Origin: Diplonema papillatum
Taxonomy: Eukaryota; Euglenozoa; Diplonemea; Diplonemida; Diplonemidae
Reading direction: 5' to 3'
DNA length: 64,000 nt
Assembly (NCBI GenBank): GCA_030068145.1
Contig: JAPJBO010000231.1
Coordinates: forward strand, 206,253-270,252
Position 1 is the first letter of the stretch. Each line of letters starts with the position of its first letter. The position numbers and the translations under genes were made by a program. The notes under the pieces were generated by a model that did no database searches, was not told where the DNA came from, and was given only the letters and a program-made list of their open reading frames with translations. Shown one piece after another: positions 1 to 12,089 of this stretch.

Positions 1-783
1 TCTTATGCGAGAGGAGGCAATGAGCAAGGGAAGAAGGTGATTTGTGTCCACGGGTGCCCAGGATCGATGATGGACTTTAAATATTTAGCTTGGCATTTGG
101 AAGAGAATGCGTACGATGTCGTGCGGCTGGATTTTCCTGGCCACGGGCAGAATGGTAGCGCAGACGCAAGGCTGATTAGCGATCCGCCGTCGGCGGAAGG
201 TTTGGCAAAGGTCGTCATCGAGGCTTGCCTTGACATCTTTGGTTCGAAGAGTCAGATTCTGATCGTGTCGCACTCCCTCGGCTCGCATGTTGCGCTTCAC
301 ATGGCCGCCATGCGACCTGAGCTCTTCTCAGGAATTCTCTTGCTGGCTCCAGCGGGCATTTCGCCGCATCGTGCCTTGCAGCCTTGGCCTTTTGTGGGAG
401 CAATTGGCAGGCATCTTGTCAAGTACGACACTGGGATTCTGACAAGCATCATCAAGCTCATTCTTCCGTACCTGTACCGCGTGATGTTCCCCGGTACATC
501 AGGTGCAGAAGCCATCTACAGTCAGCGGCGGATTGGTTATCTTGACTTTGACTCGCTTGCCGTCGCGATCGATCGACTTCACCCCGCACTGCAAGTTGCT
601 GTCGTGTACGGCACGGCCGACTCAGTAGTTCTTCCCGTGACGTGCGAGGAGTTGCTGCGCAAGCTTAGGAGCACACATCTGCAAGTCGTGGAATCTCTGG
701 CCGTTAGCGGGGGTCACACCCTCCAAAAGACGCACGCGAAAGACATTTACGACTTCATGCGACAGACGGTGTCCAAACTTTGA
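1..783 (+). CDS. alpha/beta-hydrolase fold protein, 5' end outside the window
   Basis: The reading frame is open from base 1 to the TGA at 781-783, giving 260 visible residues; the true start lies upstream. The fold is recognisable from the oxyanion-side motif VHGCPGS (about residues 15-21), a nucleophile elbow SHSLGSH with the candidate Ser codon at 274-276, a late Asp in YGTADSVV (codon 619-621) and a C-terminal His in GGHTLQKTH (codon 715-717). Order and spacing fit a Ser-Asp-His triad. The elbow has Ser in place of the first Gly of GxSxG, a tolerated variant. LDFPGHG after the second strand is typical of small esterases, epoxide-hydrolase-like and C-C hydrolases. The substrate cannot be told. 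No signal peptide is visible, but the N-terminus is missing. The next gene starts about 600 bases downstream on the same strand. Confidence 0.85.
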   Translation, partial: SYARGGNEQGKKVICVHGCPGSMMDFKYLAWHLEENAYDVVRLDFPGHGQNGSADARLISDPPSAEGLAKVVIEACLDIFGSKSQILIVSHSLGSHVALHMAAMRPELFSGILLLAPAGISPHRALQPWPFVGAIGRHLVKYDTGILTSIIKLILPYLYRVMFPGTSGAEAIYSQRRIGYLDFDSLAVAIDRLHPALQVAVVYGTADSVVLPVTCEELLRKLRSTHLQVVESLAVSGGHTLQKTHAKDIYDFMRQTVSKL

Positions 784-1379
784 CAGCTGATCTCGGCAGA
801 GAGATAGGGAAAGAGCGAAGATGTCCTGCAGACGGCACAACTAGCGATGTTCACAAATCTGCTCACACCCCTTACCTTCGGAATCGTCGAGTCCAGAAGC
901 CACAATGGTAGTAGTGTGAAGAGGATCGAAACAAAGTACGTATTTCGTCTTGTGTGCACTTCGCGTGCTGGAGGCATTCTTGTTGTCAACCTAACTCCGT
1001 TGCCTACTTCCCCCCGCCGGCGAGTTTCTCGTCGTTAGTTGCTATCCCGATGCTGCGCCGCATCTGTGTTTCAATATTCGTTGGATTTCAAGAAACATCA
1101 GCTTGCATCTTACTGAAGCTCGGCGGCGGTGTTGAGTGGCAGTTTTTTTGCCAAGGTATCTGGCAGAAGCCACAGAAACTAGCAAAGATGGCAGCGACTT
1201 TTCCCGTTGCCAACAGAGGTAGCACGTATAGAAAGGCCACATGAGCTACCATCTTTTACTCGGATATCGCATTGCTCGCAAGAAGGACACAGAATCAAGC
1301 ACAAAAGGTAAGGAGGAGGGGACCACAAGAGAAAGCCGGGCAGGGTGGCGTGGCACAGCTAGCGCCCGCCGCGGTGCGG
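784..1379. other. intergenic: hydrolase 3' flank and kinase 5' flank
   Basis: Only short chance frames are present. A pyrimidine-rich stretch lies around 1005-1030. An open frame reaches upstream of the kinase ATG at 1380 but has no ATG of its own before it. I see no RNA gene or repeat. Confidence 0.5.
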
Positions 1380-3496
1380 ATGAAGTCTCAAGCGACCTAT
1401 ATCAGCACGTTGGAGACGACTCTCGTCCCGTCTCAAACACTCGAGCAAATTCCTTGTCCGCAGGATGAAGACGAAGAAGCCAGTGGCTGCTGGGGCGTGC
1501 TAAGACGCACCGCAGGTGAAAAGGTGGACGACGTTTACGTTCTCAAGAATAGTTCATCATGTACCGCGGGTCGCCTCAAAAGCAATACCGTTGAGCTCAA
1601 AGATCAGCGAGTCAGCAGCGTTCACTTCAAAATTGAACGCGAAACAGATGGCCGGCTTGACAATGGCATTGCGCTTCCGGCGACGATCACTGACCTCAGT
1701 ACAAACGGGACGTTTGTTAATGGCCATCGATTGGTGAAAAACAGAGTGCACCACCTGCGCAACGGTGACGAGATCGGGGTCGTGCAGCTCTCGGTAGGAA
1801 GCCTCAGCGAGCGATACGCCTTCTCCTTCACGTTCAATTCGCACAAGGATATCTCTCGCATCCCTACAATTCTCCCCCCTCGCAGCAAACCGAACCGCCC
1901 AATAACCTGGCAGAAAGGTGACCTCATTGGATCGGGCGGGTACAGCTCCGTGTACCTGGGCATCGACTGCAACACCAGCGAGCTTCTCGCAATCAAAGGC
2001 ATTTTCCTCTCAGAGGCCGAGTCGAAGCCGGTGATGGAGGAGATTAACCTTCTAAAGCGACTCAACCACCCGAACATTGTGCGGTACAAAGGTTCTTCTA
2101 CCGACGCAGTGAACCAAAAACTGCACATTGTAATGGAATACGTCCCTGGCGGCTCACTAGCTCAGTTAATCGCTCGCTTTGGACGCTTTCACGAAGTTGT
2201 TATTTCGAACTACTGTACACAGATCCTTCAAGGTCAGTTTTTTTTACAACAGATAGCAGTACCCGCACATGCATTAGACAACTCGTCGACCGCAAAAAAC
2301 TAACGATGCCGAAAAAGGGCAACTGCCATAAGTTTTCTTGGTGTAAAATCTACCGATGCTTGTATTCGCTAACGTACTCAGATGGGAGTACAAACTGCCC
2401 ACGAATAAAACAGGATTGCAGTATCTGCATGATAGCCTTGTGGTGCATCGAGATATTAAAGCCGCCAACATTCTCATATCGCAGTGTGGCATCGCAAAGC
2501 TCAGCGACTTTGGGTCGGCCCTGTCGCTTGCAAGCAAAAAGCAAGTACCTGGAAGCGACGGGCAGGCCGCTCGCATTGTGGGCACACCGCTATGGATGGC
2601 GCCTGAAACCGTTTCCCTCAACGAAGTGTCGTACGCAAGCGACATTTGGAGCGTCGGCTGCGTCGTGCTCGAAATGTGCACCGCGAAGCATCCGTGGTCC
2701 GAACTGAACTTCGACAACCCTGTGGCAGCTCTCTATTACATCGGTATCTCATATATTTTCAAACATGCAGCGTAGCTATGCACAACTACTCATCGAAGAA
2801 GTCACTTGGCACATTTTCTACCGGGAGTTGGGAGTTCCCTGCATACGTTTCACAAAAACAGGTAGAACAACGGCGCCTCCCCAGCTGCCAACGAACGCGT
2901 CTGTTGAGCTGCGGTCCTTTCTCGAATCTTGCTTGCAAGTGAAGAGAGAGAAGCGACTATCGTGCAAAGCGCTGCAGAGGCATCCGTTTCTTGTCCGGTC
3001 AGCCTCAGTCGCGGGGATGGAGTTGAAAGGCGGTCAGCACAATGTAGACGGCATTTCGCCAAAGAAGCGAAGAGGTGACAATGGTCTGGCAATCAACAGC
3101 CTCAGGCAGCCGTGCTTAGGCGGCGACGAAGACATGGAAACTGTGTCAGGTCAATACTCCGGTTGTTTCTCGATGGAGTCCGGCTTTGACAACGACGTCA
3201 TCGCTTTCGGCTCGGGAGCCATGGACCAAGGCGTCTGGAAGCGAAGCGTATCGGAGCATGTCGGCTTTTTCAAGCAGCAGGGACACCTTGACAAAATTGA
3301 CAAACTTCGGCAGAGCGCGCTGAGCCAGCCTCCAATACCAAGCACCCCGCCGCAGTCGACCGAAGACCAGCGCATGGAAAGAGTGCTGTCCGGCAAACGG
3401 AAACGACACGACGAGTTCCCTCGCAGTCAGGAACCGAGGCGCTCGACTGGGCTCACCACTGACATGGATCGCCTCAATCTGTCGCCTGGAACTTGA
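1380..3496 (+). CDS. FHA domain-containing MEKK/STE11-type protein kinase, 3 exons, 605 aa
   Basis: Exons by eye: 1380-2232, 2414-2743 and 2862-3496. Introns of 181 and 118 bp are GT-AG, and all phases close to give 606 codons including the stop. Residues about 39-135 form an FHA domain (GR at 64-65, SSVH at 79-82, STNGTFVNG at 107-115), which in this family binds phosphothreonine peptides. The kinase domain (about 176-436) has a glycine loop GSGGYSSV, catalytic Lys in LLAIK (about 206), HRDIKAAN, DFG (about 316) and GTPLWMAPE. The two joins rebuild the conserved strings TQILQGLQYLH and ALYYIG, which supports the splice sites. The substrate loop and small C-lobe look like MAPK kinase kinases of the plant ANP/animal MEKK class. 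The last about 170 residues are low complexity with a KRKR-type basic patch. The start is the first ATG in the exon-1 frame. An active kinase is expected because all key residues are present; the upstream signal and the MAPKK partner are unknown. Confidence 0.9.
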
Positions 3497-4492
3497 ACAA
3501 GAGTCGCCACCAAGTCTTGCACACGTGCCGTGTTTGAAGACTAGCAGACGTCACCTGTCCACACACACGAGCTTCGTCACGGCAAACAGCTTGATGACCG
3601 CCCCGTCGCATGTGTTCGTGAATAACGCGGAATGCTGAAGGTTAACAGACCGCCCTCCTGTTCCTCGTGGAAACCCAACTTCACTTGAACATCACCCAGT
3701 GGGAAGAAATCCCCATCAATACCCTAGCCTCGTTCGTGAAGCCCTTTGGATAACACCGCCCGTCACAAAGTCAGGCGCTTTGCCGGAGCTTCCTCAAGAG
3801 GTGGTCCGTGCACCACGTATATTACGCCTTACCTTCTTTGCCCAACGACAAGTATTGTTCGATGGGTGACAGGCGTCAACTGCCGTGTCAGGCATAAACT
3901 CATATGCTTCCTGTGCGGCATTCGCATCAGGCGTGGTTTGCGTGTCGCTGCCGATGTCTACCTTTCTAATCAGGGCCTAGAATGTATGAAACGCCGGCAC
4001 GATTGCGTCTCATCATCTACCTACCTCTTTGCGGATGAGTGTGGGCTTGTTCCCTACCTCCGAAGCTCCTCTCAACGTGCTGCTGCCATTCAGCTTTTGC
4101 GTCTACGGTTGAATGCCGCTCTGGAGCAGCGAAGAAAGTCTTGACGACGACACCAGTGATTGTTTTCCGACGACACAAAGTGAACGTTCCATCTACTACT
4201 TCCACCTTTCCCTATTAGCACATCCCTGATTAAGAGAGGTTAGCCAAGACGCTTTCCTCCGTGCCGGTTTCAAAGCGGATCGGAGCAAAATGTCCTCAGG
4301 CAGTCCTCAGGCAGCACAACTGTTCTATCACGTGCAAGCGGATCGTGATTACATATTGCGCATTTTTGTCGTGTGCCAATCAAGCCGAGGCAGAAAGATC
4401 TTTGTAGTGTCATTACACAAACCGCAATGCAGTGATCTGTACCCCCCTCCCCCGCTTGACCCTTTTTTTTTTCTCATCTGAAAGCAACAACA
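3497..4492. other. intergenic, about 1 kb
   Basis: A 132-codon open frame at 3746-4144 has no ATG start and no family resemblance I can see. A T-rich tract at 4461-4472 lies just before the eIF3a ATG, in its 5' UTR or promoter. No repeat is shared with the rest of the window. Confidence 0.4.
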
Positions 4493-7400
4493 ATGGCAAA
4501 CCGTCATGTGACGCCGGAAACGGCCATGAACAAGGCCAAAGAGCTGATCCAGTCGGATCAAAAGCTTCTCGCTATGCAGACCTTGCGCGAATGCATCATC
4601 CGCGCGAAGCATAACCCGTGGAATGAGCAACACGAGCAGGCTATCATGAAGCTGGTCGACATTTCACTTGACATGCGAGTCAGTTTGAGGGACGACCTGA
4701 ACACCTACAGGTATGTCTTTCGTTGCACGCAAAGTAGGTTCGTTTTAAACGCACGTACCCTTACCGGAACAGTAATGCGTTGCTCAGGGTAGTCGAGGGC
4801 CTGACAATCACACTAATGCAACACATTTACAACTACCCTTACCGGAACAGCGAGCTACGACTGCAACACATACGTTTTAGTTCGACACGTGTAGTGGCAA
4901 GTTTGCGGCCGAGAAAACAATTTATTGCCCGCAGCTAACAGAACCAACTGGTGTAATTTGTTCTTTTTCGTATCGCAAGCACGTATTTGTGCCGTGCACA
5001 ACACCGAGTCGCGCCTACTATTCCGAGTCTTTGCTTGAATCGAAAACAGGTTGTTCACGCGCGATGTACAGACCGGGACCCTGGCCAAGGTGCTGACCTA
5101 CGTCCTCGACAAGGCCGAAGCCCTGTCGTCTGAAGCTGAAGCCAAGAAGCAAGAAGAACTGTTGCTTATGGAACAAGGCAACATGCAGGAGAGCCCTGAA
5201 TCTGACGTTCTCACATACGTTTGCGGCGAAGAGCTGAAGGAGAGAATTGGCCGTGAAGCAGCCACAACGTACGGGCTGAAATACATCACAGACTGCTACA
5301 AGACGTGCATGGACATTGCCGGGAAGACTCTTGAGCACGAAGACACATTTCACCGTCTGGCTTGTAAAGCGTTTGGCTTCTGCAAACGCCACAACCAAAA
5401 GATTCCGTTCAGAACCTCCTTCTGCAGGTATTGCTACCCGTTTTCACACTTCTTCCTGTGTCCAGTCGTGTATGTTTACTTCGAAGTGAATACGTCCACC
5501 GAACAAAGCACCGTCTCTCGTGAACGAAAAGTTGGTGGCTGAAAAGCGAACACGATATGGTCTGCCTTGTTGCGCGATACACTTTGAGTCAATACTGATT
5601 CCACGACTGCAGGTTGTTGCGCGATCACTGGAAAATGGTGTCAAACCTGTCGCCGGAAGTTCTGTCGAACAGAAAGAACGAAGTGAAACAGCAGGAGGCG
5701 GAGTCTGGAAAGCAGGACTCGAAGTTCAACTTGATGATCAAAGCCAACCTCGAGTTGCTCAATGTCGCCGTGTTCTTTGACAACTACCAGGAGGCTTACA
5801 AAGCCATTGAGGACATCAGCACCCGGTTCACCTACTTCGGTCTCTCACCCAAGCCGGACCTTTTGGTCATGTACTACAGCAGCCTCGCGCAGGTGTTCCG
5901 TGTGTCCAAGAACTACCTGTTCCACGCATCTGCTCTGCAGAAGCTGTACGTGAAGAGAAAGGAGCTTCTCTCAGACCTCAGAAAGAGAGACAGAGAGGAG
6001 GCACAGGCACAGATCCACAAGCTTGCAAACCAGTGCGTTGTAGCTGTGCTTTGCGTGCCGTTCTGGGAGCAGCAGGAGACCAACAGCTTGACACCCTTTA
6101 CGCCTGACCCGATGAGGGAGAAGCAGCTGAAAATGACTAAAGTCATGTCGTCGACGATCGGACGGCCTCCCACACGCGAGTCTCTCCTTGCCGACCTGCA
6201 GACGTACAAGATCCTGCAAGACGCAGGGAAAGAGTTCGAAACACTGTACAACATCATGGAGAGAAGCGTGCAGCCGCTGACGCTCGGCGAGAATGTAACG
6301 CCCATCTTCGAACATCTCGAAGGTTGCGACTTCGGCTGCTACACGCAGCCGCTGATGATGGTGTCAGCTGTATCCATTGTCGTTGCTTGCTCGAAGGTGT
6401 GTTCCGTGAAGTTTATGAGACGAGAGATCCTACACATATGCAATATGAACAGCCTCTATTTGAGCCAACAGTTGTTTTTTGGAGATTAGAAAATTGTGCG
6501 GAGCTCCCGTCCAAAATGGAATTGGGGGGCTCCTGGCAGTGGTTAGGACGTCGGATTATTATCCCATTCAACAGGGCGGGCAAAGTAAAAAGCTCACTGA
6601 ACCCCCTCACCATAACGTGAGACCACAGATTCAAAGAACGAAACCGAACACGAAAACGGTTTCCGGGGTCTAATGTGCCCGAACATTGTGTTTGTTGTGA
6701 GAATTCTCAAAAGCTCGTCGTCATGTTGCGTTAGTGGGGAGTCATTTGCAAGCAAATGAGTACACTATGCACACAAAAGCTCGCGGTATTGAGTCGGGAC
6801 AACGGAGTCGGGAGGGGCCGGGGAGTTCTCCCCCGGGTACTGGCGCCAAACATGCCACACGCCGAACTCGGCATCACTCGAGCTTCGCTTCACCCGAACC
6901 TAGCATTGCCCGAACTTAGCGTCACTAGAACTTAGCATCGCCAGAACCTTGCACTCGAACTTCGCTTCACCCGAACCTAGCATTGCCCGAACTTAGCGTC
7001 ACTAGAACTTAGCATCGCCCGAACCTTGCTTCACCAGAACTTGGCAACGTCCGAACTAGCATCACTTGAACATACCTTTTTATAACTGCTGCCTCGCCGT
7101 GCTCCAGTCTTTACCGTGCGCACATCGATGTGCTGCTCGCGTCACTGTGACAAGGTCACCAACGGCTGATCTTTCACCTTCGCAGTTGTCTTTGTTTCGC
7201 ATTAACATAAATGACATTCAGGTTTACTCGACGCTGTCGCTGAAGGCACTAACTCACATGTGTCGCTTCTTCAAGGACTTGGTATGCATTTGACCTGCTG
7301 AATAGCGAAACAGAAAAGAAGACATTGTGTCTGACTTGTGCAGCCCGGAGATACTCAGAAAGCTATGTGTCTGACTTGTGCAGCCCCAACGTCGGGCTTT

Positions 7401-10400
7401 GTGCTTCGGCCACAAGAGATACCACTGTTCATTGCCGCTTTCATTCTTTTTTGCTAAGAGTTTGTAAGAGCTGCGCGAAGATCGACTCAGCTGGAAGCAC
7501 GTTTCGCACAGAGTCATAAACAGCAGCACCTGCATCCCACACAGGACCTTGAGTCGCTGCTCGTGGCTGTCTCGAGGTCTCCTTCGGCTCATGTCAGTCT
7601 TTGCATTGACCACCAGACATCGTCGGTTAAGTTCGAGGACCAGGTATTGTCTACAGTTCTTCCTGATGCTCGCATAACATGACGACCTTCTTTAAAGAAT
7701 GCGACAAACGACGTCACTACCTTGACAGATATGATCAACAGCAACCTTTTGTCTTCATTTATCAGCGCAACTGCTGCTTTCTACAAGCGAACGACCAAAC
7801 ACCCTTCTTTCAGAACATCAGCGCCGATATCCTGACCTCAACGCTCCCGAACGTGAGGAGCCGACTGGCCTCTGTCAACAGAATGCTTGTCGCGCGTTCG
7901 GAAGAGGGGGAAGGACTGAAGAAGAGGATTGTCGAGAGGCAGGAACTGCTGCTGAAGAGAGTGAAGCTGGGTCTTGACAAGGAACGGTTGGCCATCAAGA
8001 AGCGCAGCGAGCTCATCAAGCACAAGAAGGAATGTGACGAGCAAGAAAAGCAAAAGCAGAAGCAGGAGATGGAGAATCGTGAAGAGGCTGAAAAGAGACG
8101 CCAGCTTGACGAGGAGAAGAAGAAGAACGAAGAAGAGAAGCTGCTCCGAAAGCAAGCCGAAGAAGCCGAAAAGGTTAAGCAGAAGTCGGAGGAACAGACG
8201 CAGGTCGTCATCAAAGCACTGAAGAACAACCAGATCAAGACTGGAGCGCTCGAAAAGCGACTGAAGCAAGGTGAGAACCTTGATGCCGACGAGTTGATGG
8301 AGCATGGGAAGCGCCTGATGATTGAAGCAAAGTACAAAGCCGAAAAGAAGCGCCTTGACGAATGGCACAAAGTGCACTGGATGGAGAGGGCTTGCCGTGA
8401 GCTTGAAGCGCCTACAATTCGCGAGGCTTACTCCAAGCGTCTTGAATCGATGAAAGAATCGTACGAAAAGAGAAAGGAAAACACCGCCCAGCAGATGAGG
8501 AAGGACTGGGAAGAGGCCTTCAGCAACAAGAGCCGACTCGAACGCATGGTGCCGTTTATGGACAAGTTCTTCCACAGGGTGATCGAGACCAGAATGAAGG
8601 ACCCCTCAATGATCAAAAGAGCGGAGAAGTACATCAATGACGAAGATCTTGAGAAAGAGCTCATGGACAAAGTCCGCGGGACGGGTGGTTCTTCTGGATC
8701 AGGTATTTTTTAGTTTGCAACAACCGTGTCCTCCTGTTCTCGTTTCTGAAATTCGGCCATAAATTGATCAATGATGATGAAGATGACAAAATGGTAACAA
8801 TGGTTGTTCTTTGTGTCCAGGGAATTGTCTGGGCAGGATTCCTGTCGCACTTTTGTTTTCGTTAAGTTCCGCGGGCGGCTTCGTTACTTCACTGCCCCCG
8901 GCTCTCCTCGGCCTTCGTCGCTCATTGTTTTTCTCGGAAAGACATCGAACTTTGTGAATATCGCTCTAGCAGAAGTTCGGGGAAGAGCTGCTGCCTGCGG
9001 TGTCACAACACCTCAGCTTGCGCAAGACCCAGAGAGCCTTTTGGGACGTTTTTAACCATCCAGACGAGCAACGTTCATAGCTGCCTTCCTCCTGGGTGCC
9101 GTTCGCCCTTTTGTTGCTTCCATTTGTGGCTGCCTGTACGTGATTATAGTCTCATCTTTGCATGGCATGAACAGTGAAGCACACACACAGGCTGCTAGCC
9201 GGTACCAAACGGTGTCCACCCTAAAACCATCAACTAATACACCCCCCCCTGGGCCATTTTCCATGAAACTTCCCCCAAAAACACGATTCCGGGCATTTCT
9301 GAGGCGGGTTGCATGTTTTTTTAGCCTTAAACTGCCGTTAAGTCTACAGGCTGAAAATGTCACCATTTTGACGCAGAAAAAGACCTTTTGACCCCCCCCT
9401 ACCCCCCAGGGTGCGCACTAAGGGACGTTGCCCCCGTTGCACGTTGCACCCCCCTTTGGGGGGGGGGGGTCGTTTTGGGGGCTGTTTTTGGGGTGTTTCC
9501 CAGACCCCCCGGTGCCGAGTGGGTACTCCGTTTCCTCCAGATGAATCCGTTCTCCTCGTTTTCGAAATCGAAACCCACTTTTGCGGAAAAAATGGTCAAT
9601 CCCCACCAAAATGTTTTCCTGCACTTGTTTGGCAGGGAAATGTACTTAGCAACTCTTGAGCAAAGTCAGTTTCCCCGAAAACCAAGATTCCTGCAGTGCA
9701 CTCAAAAATCAGCCAAAATCTGGAAAATTGGCCCAAAAAGTGAAAATTCGAGCAAATTTGGCCGATTTACCATGTGCTTTCCCAAAATGCCAATACCCCC
9801 CAAAAACTGTTTTTCAGGCAAATCCGCTGGGAAACGTACTTAGAGAATTTCGAAAATACGGCACCTAGAAAACCACGAAAGGGCAGATTTTCCCGGTTTC
9901 AGCCTGTGTTTTGCACGTCAAATTTCAGGCCTCACAGACGAACTGAGGACGGAGTGGAAAGATCCATCGCGAAAGAGCGCGTTTAAGGGGGTCCCCGGAA
10001 AAAAGGGTGGGGGGGTGCCCGGCCACCAGGTGCACCAAACAGGACCCCCCCCCCCCCTTCCAAATTTAGCAGACGTTGACGTTGCCCGTTGCACCCCCCA
10101 ATCCTTAGTGCGCCCCCTGCCCCCCCCCCCCCCCCCCCCCCTCCTGCAGGGCCTGTGTGCAGCAGGGTGGTGACCGCTCTAAGGTGGTTTCCTCAGCAGC
10201 GACCAAGAAAAAAAAATTTTTTTTTTGGCCCAAATCCTCCCAAAAAAGCACTCGAAAAAAAAGGTTTTTGACCCACTTTTTCCACCATTTCACCTGAAAG
10301 AATTTAGCTAAGGTGGGTCCCACAGTAGGTCCACCACCACCACCACCACCACCAGGTGGTTAAATAACCTGGCCTCAGTGGTGCAAGCACCACGCGCTCT

Positions 10401-11163
10401 TCAAACCCAAGAAACATTTTCCCCCCCACGCGGCAGCGTTCTGCCTAAACATTAAACTAAGTTTTTCCCCCCCGCGCGGGGAATGGATTGTTGCTGTGCC
10501 GCAGGTTCTTTGGTGCGTTCTCGCGACGTCGCCGCTACTTCTGCTCAATCCGCAATGGTTTCGAAAACCTGCACCGAGTGTCAAGAAGTCGCTATGACCA
10601 CCGGCTGGATTTGAACGATGCACGGCCCGAGGCGCAGACACAAATTATTATTCTCTGTCTATGACAATGTAGACCGTCATTTGTCATTAAACACTGTATG
10701 GCTAGAAGTTACCGGTAGCAAACAGGAGCCGGCTAAAGCGGAAGTCCATCAGGTCATCTATAGCCAGAGACACAGCGCAAAGAGCGCTTTGACACGTCAT
10801 CAAGCAATACCAACTCTCGTACACTCAGGTGCTACCGGCAAACCAGGCGAACTAAGAGACGCACCGCCAACCCAAGCGCAAGAGTCGTCGAACTGGCGAT
10901 CTGCAGCACCGGCACCGGCAGCATCACCAGCATCGCCAGCTGCTGCTGCGTCGCCGGCAGAGGAGGCAAAACCGGCCAAGCCAGCGTTCAAGGCTGCAGG
11001 AGCCTCGTGGAGAGCCGCCAGCAGCACAGACCACGTTGATAGCGACGCACCGCCGGCGCAAGCCGAGACCCCGCCCCCAGTTGAGCAGCCCAAGGAGGAG
11101 GAGCCAAAGGAAAAGAAGAGCTGGGGCTCCGGACGTAAAGGAGGCTTTAAGGTCAGCTTGTAG
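4493..11163 (+). CDS. EIF3A: eukaryotic translation initiation factor 3 subunit A, 7 exons, 920 aa
   Basis: Exons by eye: 4493-4710, 5050-5427, 5613-6360, 7186-7281, 7545-7643, 7814-8702 and 10829-11163. All introns are GT-AG and every phase closes (2763 nt). The N-terminus (NKAKELIQSDQKLLAMQTL) is the helical-repeat start of eIF3a. Exons 3-5 carry the PCI region: the join of exons 3 and 4 restores YTQPLMM/LSLFRI, matching the family's YVPxLxxxLLLRxL, followed by DIQVYSTL. Exon 5 gives the winged-helix strand SLCIDHQTSSVKF. Exon 6 is the long charged spectrin-like coiled coil ending with LEAPTIREAYSKRLE. Exon 7 adds an Ala/Pro-rich tail ending GRKGGFKVSL. The protein scaffolds the eIF3 complex on the 40S subunit. 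It is shorter than the animal protein (about 1380 aa) because the C-terminal repeat region is nearly absent. Introns 3 (825 bp) and 6 (2126 bp) hold mobile DNA. Exon 7 is the least certain; a stop at 8713 would give an unspliced alternative end. Confidence 0.9.
6443..6890 (+). mobile_element. SINE-like element, copy 1 (in eIF3a intron 3)
   Basis: It begins with AGCCTCTATTTGAGCCAAC and shares a 5' block with copies at 18960 and 30429. A tRNA-like A-box (GGCAGTGGTTAGGACGTCGG) sits at about 6535-6554. The 3' half (GGGGTCTAATGTGCCCGAA, then GAGTCATTTGCAAGCAAATG) is shared with copy 2. No protein is encoded. It is followed directly by GAACTTAGC-type minisatellite units. Confidence 0.6.
6890..7065 (+). 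repeat. minisatellite, about 16-bp unit GAACTTAGCNTCNCCC
   Basis: About ten degenerate units. The same unit makes up the large array at 30656-31945. It lies inside eIF3a intron 3, between the SINE-like copy and exon 4. Confidence 0.8.
9407..10119. mobile_element. hAT-like non-autonomous element (MITE) in eIF3a intron 6
   Basis: The ends are inverted: CAGGGTGCGCACTAAGGG at 9407-9424 against the complement of 10102-10119, 16 of 18 matching. Termini starting CAGGG followed by a GC-rich half are typical of hAT elements. The interior (about 710 bp) has long G and C runs and no transposase. Both flanks are C-tracts, so a target duplication cannot be read. The wider intron (8703-10828) is likewise rich in homopolymers and includes a (CCA)n run near 10330. 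Confidence 0.55.
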
Positions 11164-12089
11164 GTCTGGGCTTCGGTCTCTGGCTCCCATTTTCTTTCTT
11201 CTCGTTACCCTTCCCATACCGAGCGGGCATACAAGTTCTTGCTACGCCGTTTCGAAACACGTTCTCTAGTCGTAGTTCGTCATCTTGTCACGAACCGCTT
11301 CCAGCTTTTTACAGGTTTGTCGTTTGTTGTTTGATGTTCGCGCATGCTGATTCCATGCTGCAGTTTGTCCACCTTCGACAGGGAAGTTGTCACCAATCTT
11401 GCTCAGTTTGTCCAAGCAGAGAAGTATTTGAAGGAAAACATTGGCTTTGCGCTTCATTTTCAATTCCTCCCTCTATCTTTGTTTTCTTCCCGAGTCAAGC
11501 TTGCAGAAAAGAATAGAACCCGATTGCCGATTGCTTGTGAGCTCGATTGCTTTCAATTTGCTAAAAGTCTTTGTCGGGCTACCTCTTTCGCTGTCACTAT
11601 CCTTTGACAATCATGCCTTTTCTTGACCCCCATTCCTTTTTCTTTTCGTTTTTGCGCCCATTTTCGCCGTTTCCCTGTCACTCCAGATGCTTGCCTCCAG
11701 TTTTGTGAGGCAGCATAACCTCTTCCCCTGGCGACAGAAATTCTTTCTCGTGCTCTTTTCATACTGTACCCTGCAAAAGACGAACATTCAACACCCTAAC
11801 CAACACATCCCAAGCGGAGACTTGCGTCGAACAACGACTTTGGCTCACCGACCGCTTCAAATGCGAAATAAACTGAAGTTCTGCGCGCGATCCCAGGCAG
11901 CAGAAGCCGGGTTGTGCTGTCACAAAGTCGCTAGTGTAATATTTGCCACATAGCTACGTAATCCACTACCATGTTGTCATCTGCATGCGCGTTTCGAAAG
12001 TCCGCATCTAGTATAGTAGGGCCTGGGCCTCGCCTCGCCGCAACCGAGAACACGTTACCTTAGGCATCTGGCACGGGGGAAAGCTTTGA
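11164..12089. other. intergenic between eIF3a and the conserved protist gene
   Basis: It is T-rich (11600-11770) with only short chance frames. I see no shared repeat, RNA gene or clear promoter element. Confidence 0.4.

Noticed and set aside
3750-3770. ACACCGCCCGTCACA string resembling the conserved small-subunit rRNA 3' segment
   Set aside because: The match is about 15 bases only and the flanks are not rRNA.
3746-4144. 132-codon open frame between kinase and eIF3a
   Set aside because: No ATG start, no motif, not linked by convincing splice sites to a neighbour.
10600-10615. B-box-like GTTCAAATCC on the minus strand
   Set aside because: No A-box or clover-leaf arms around it; not a tRNA gene.
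10618-10828. 5' part of the open frame leading into eIF3a exon 7
   Set aside because: The frame is open before the acceptor at 10826-10828, but the phase-matched splice from exon 6 uses only the part from 10829.
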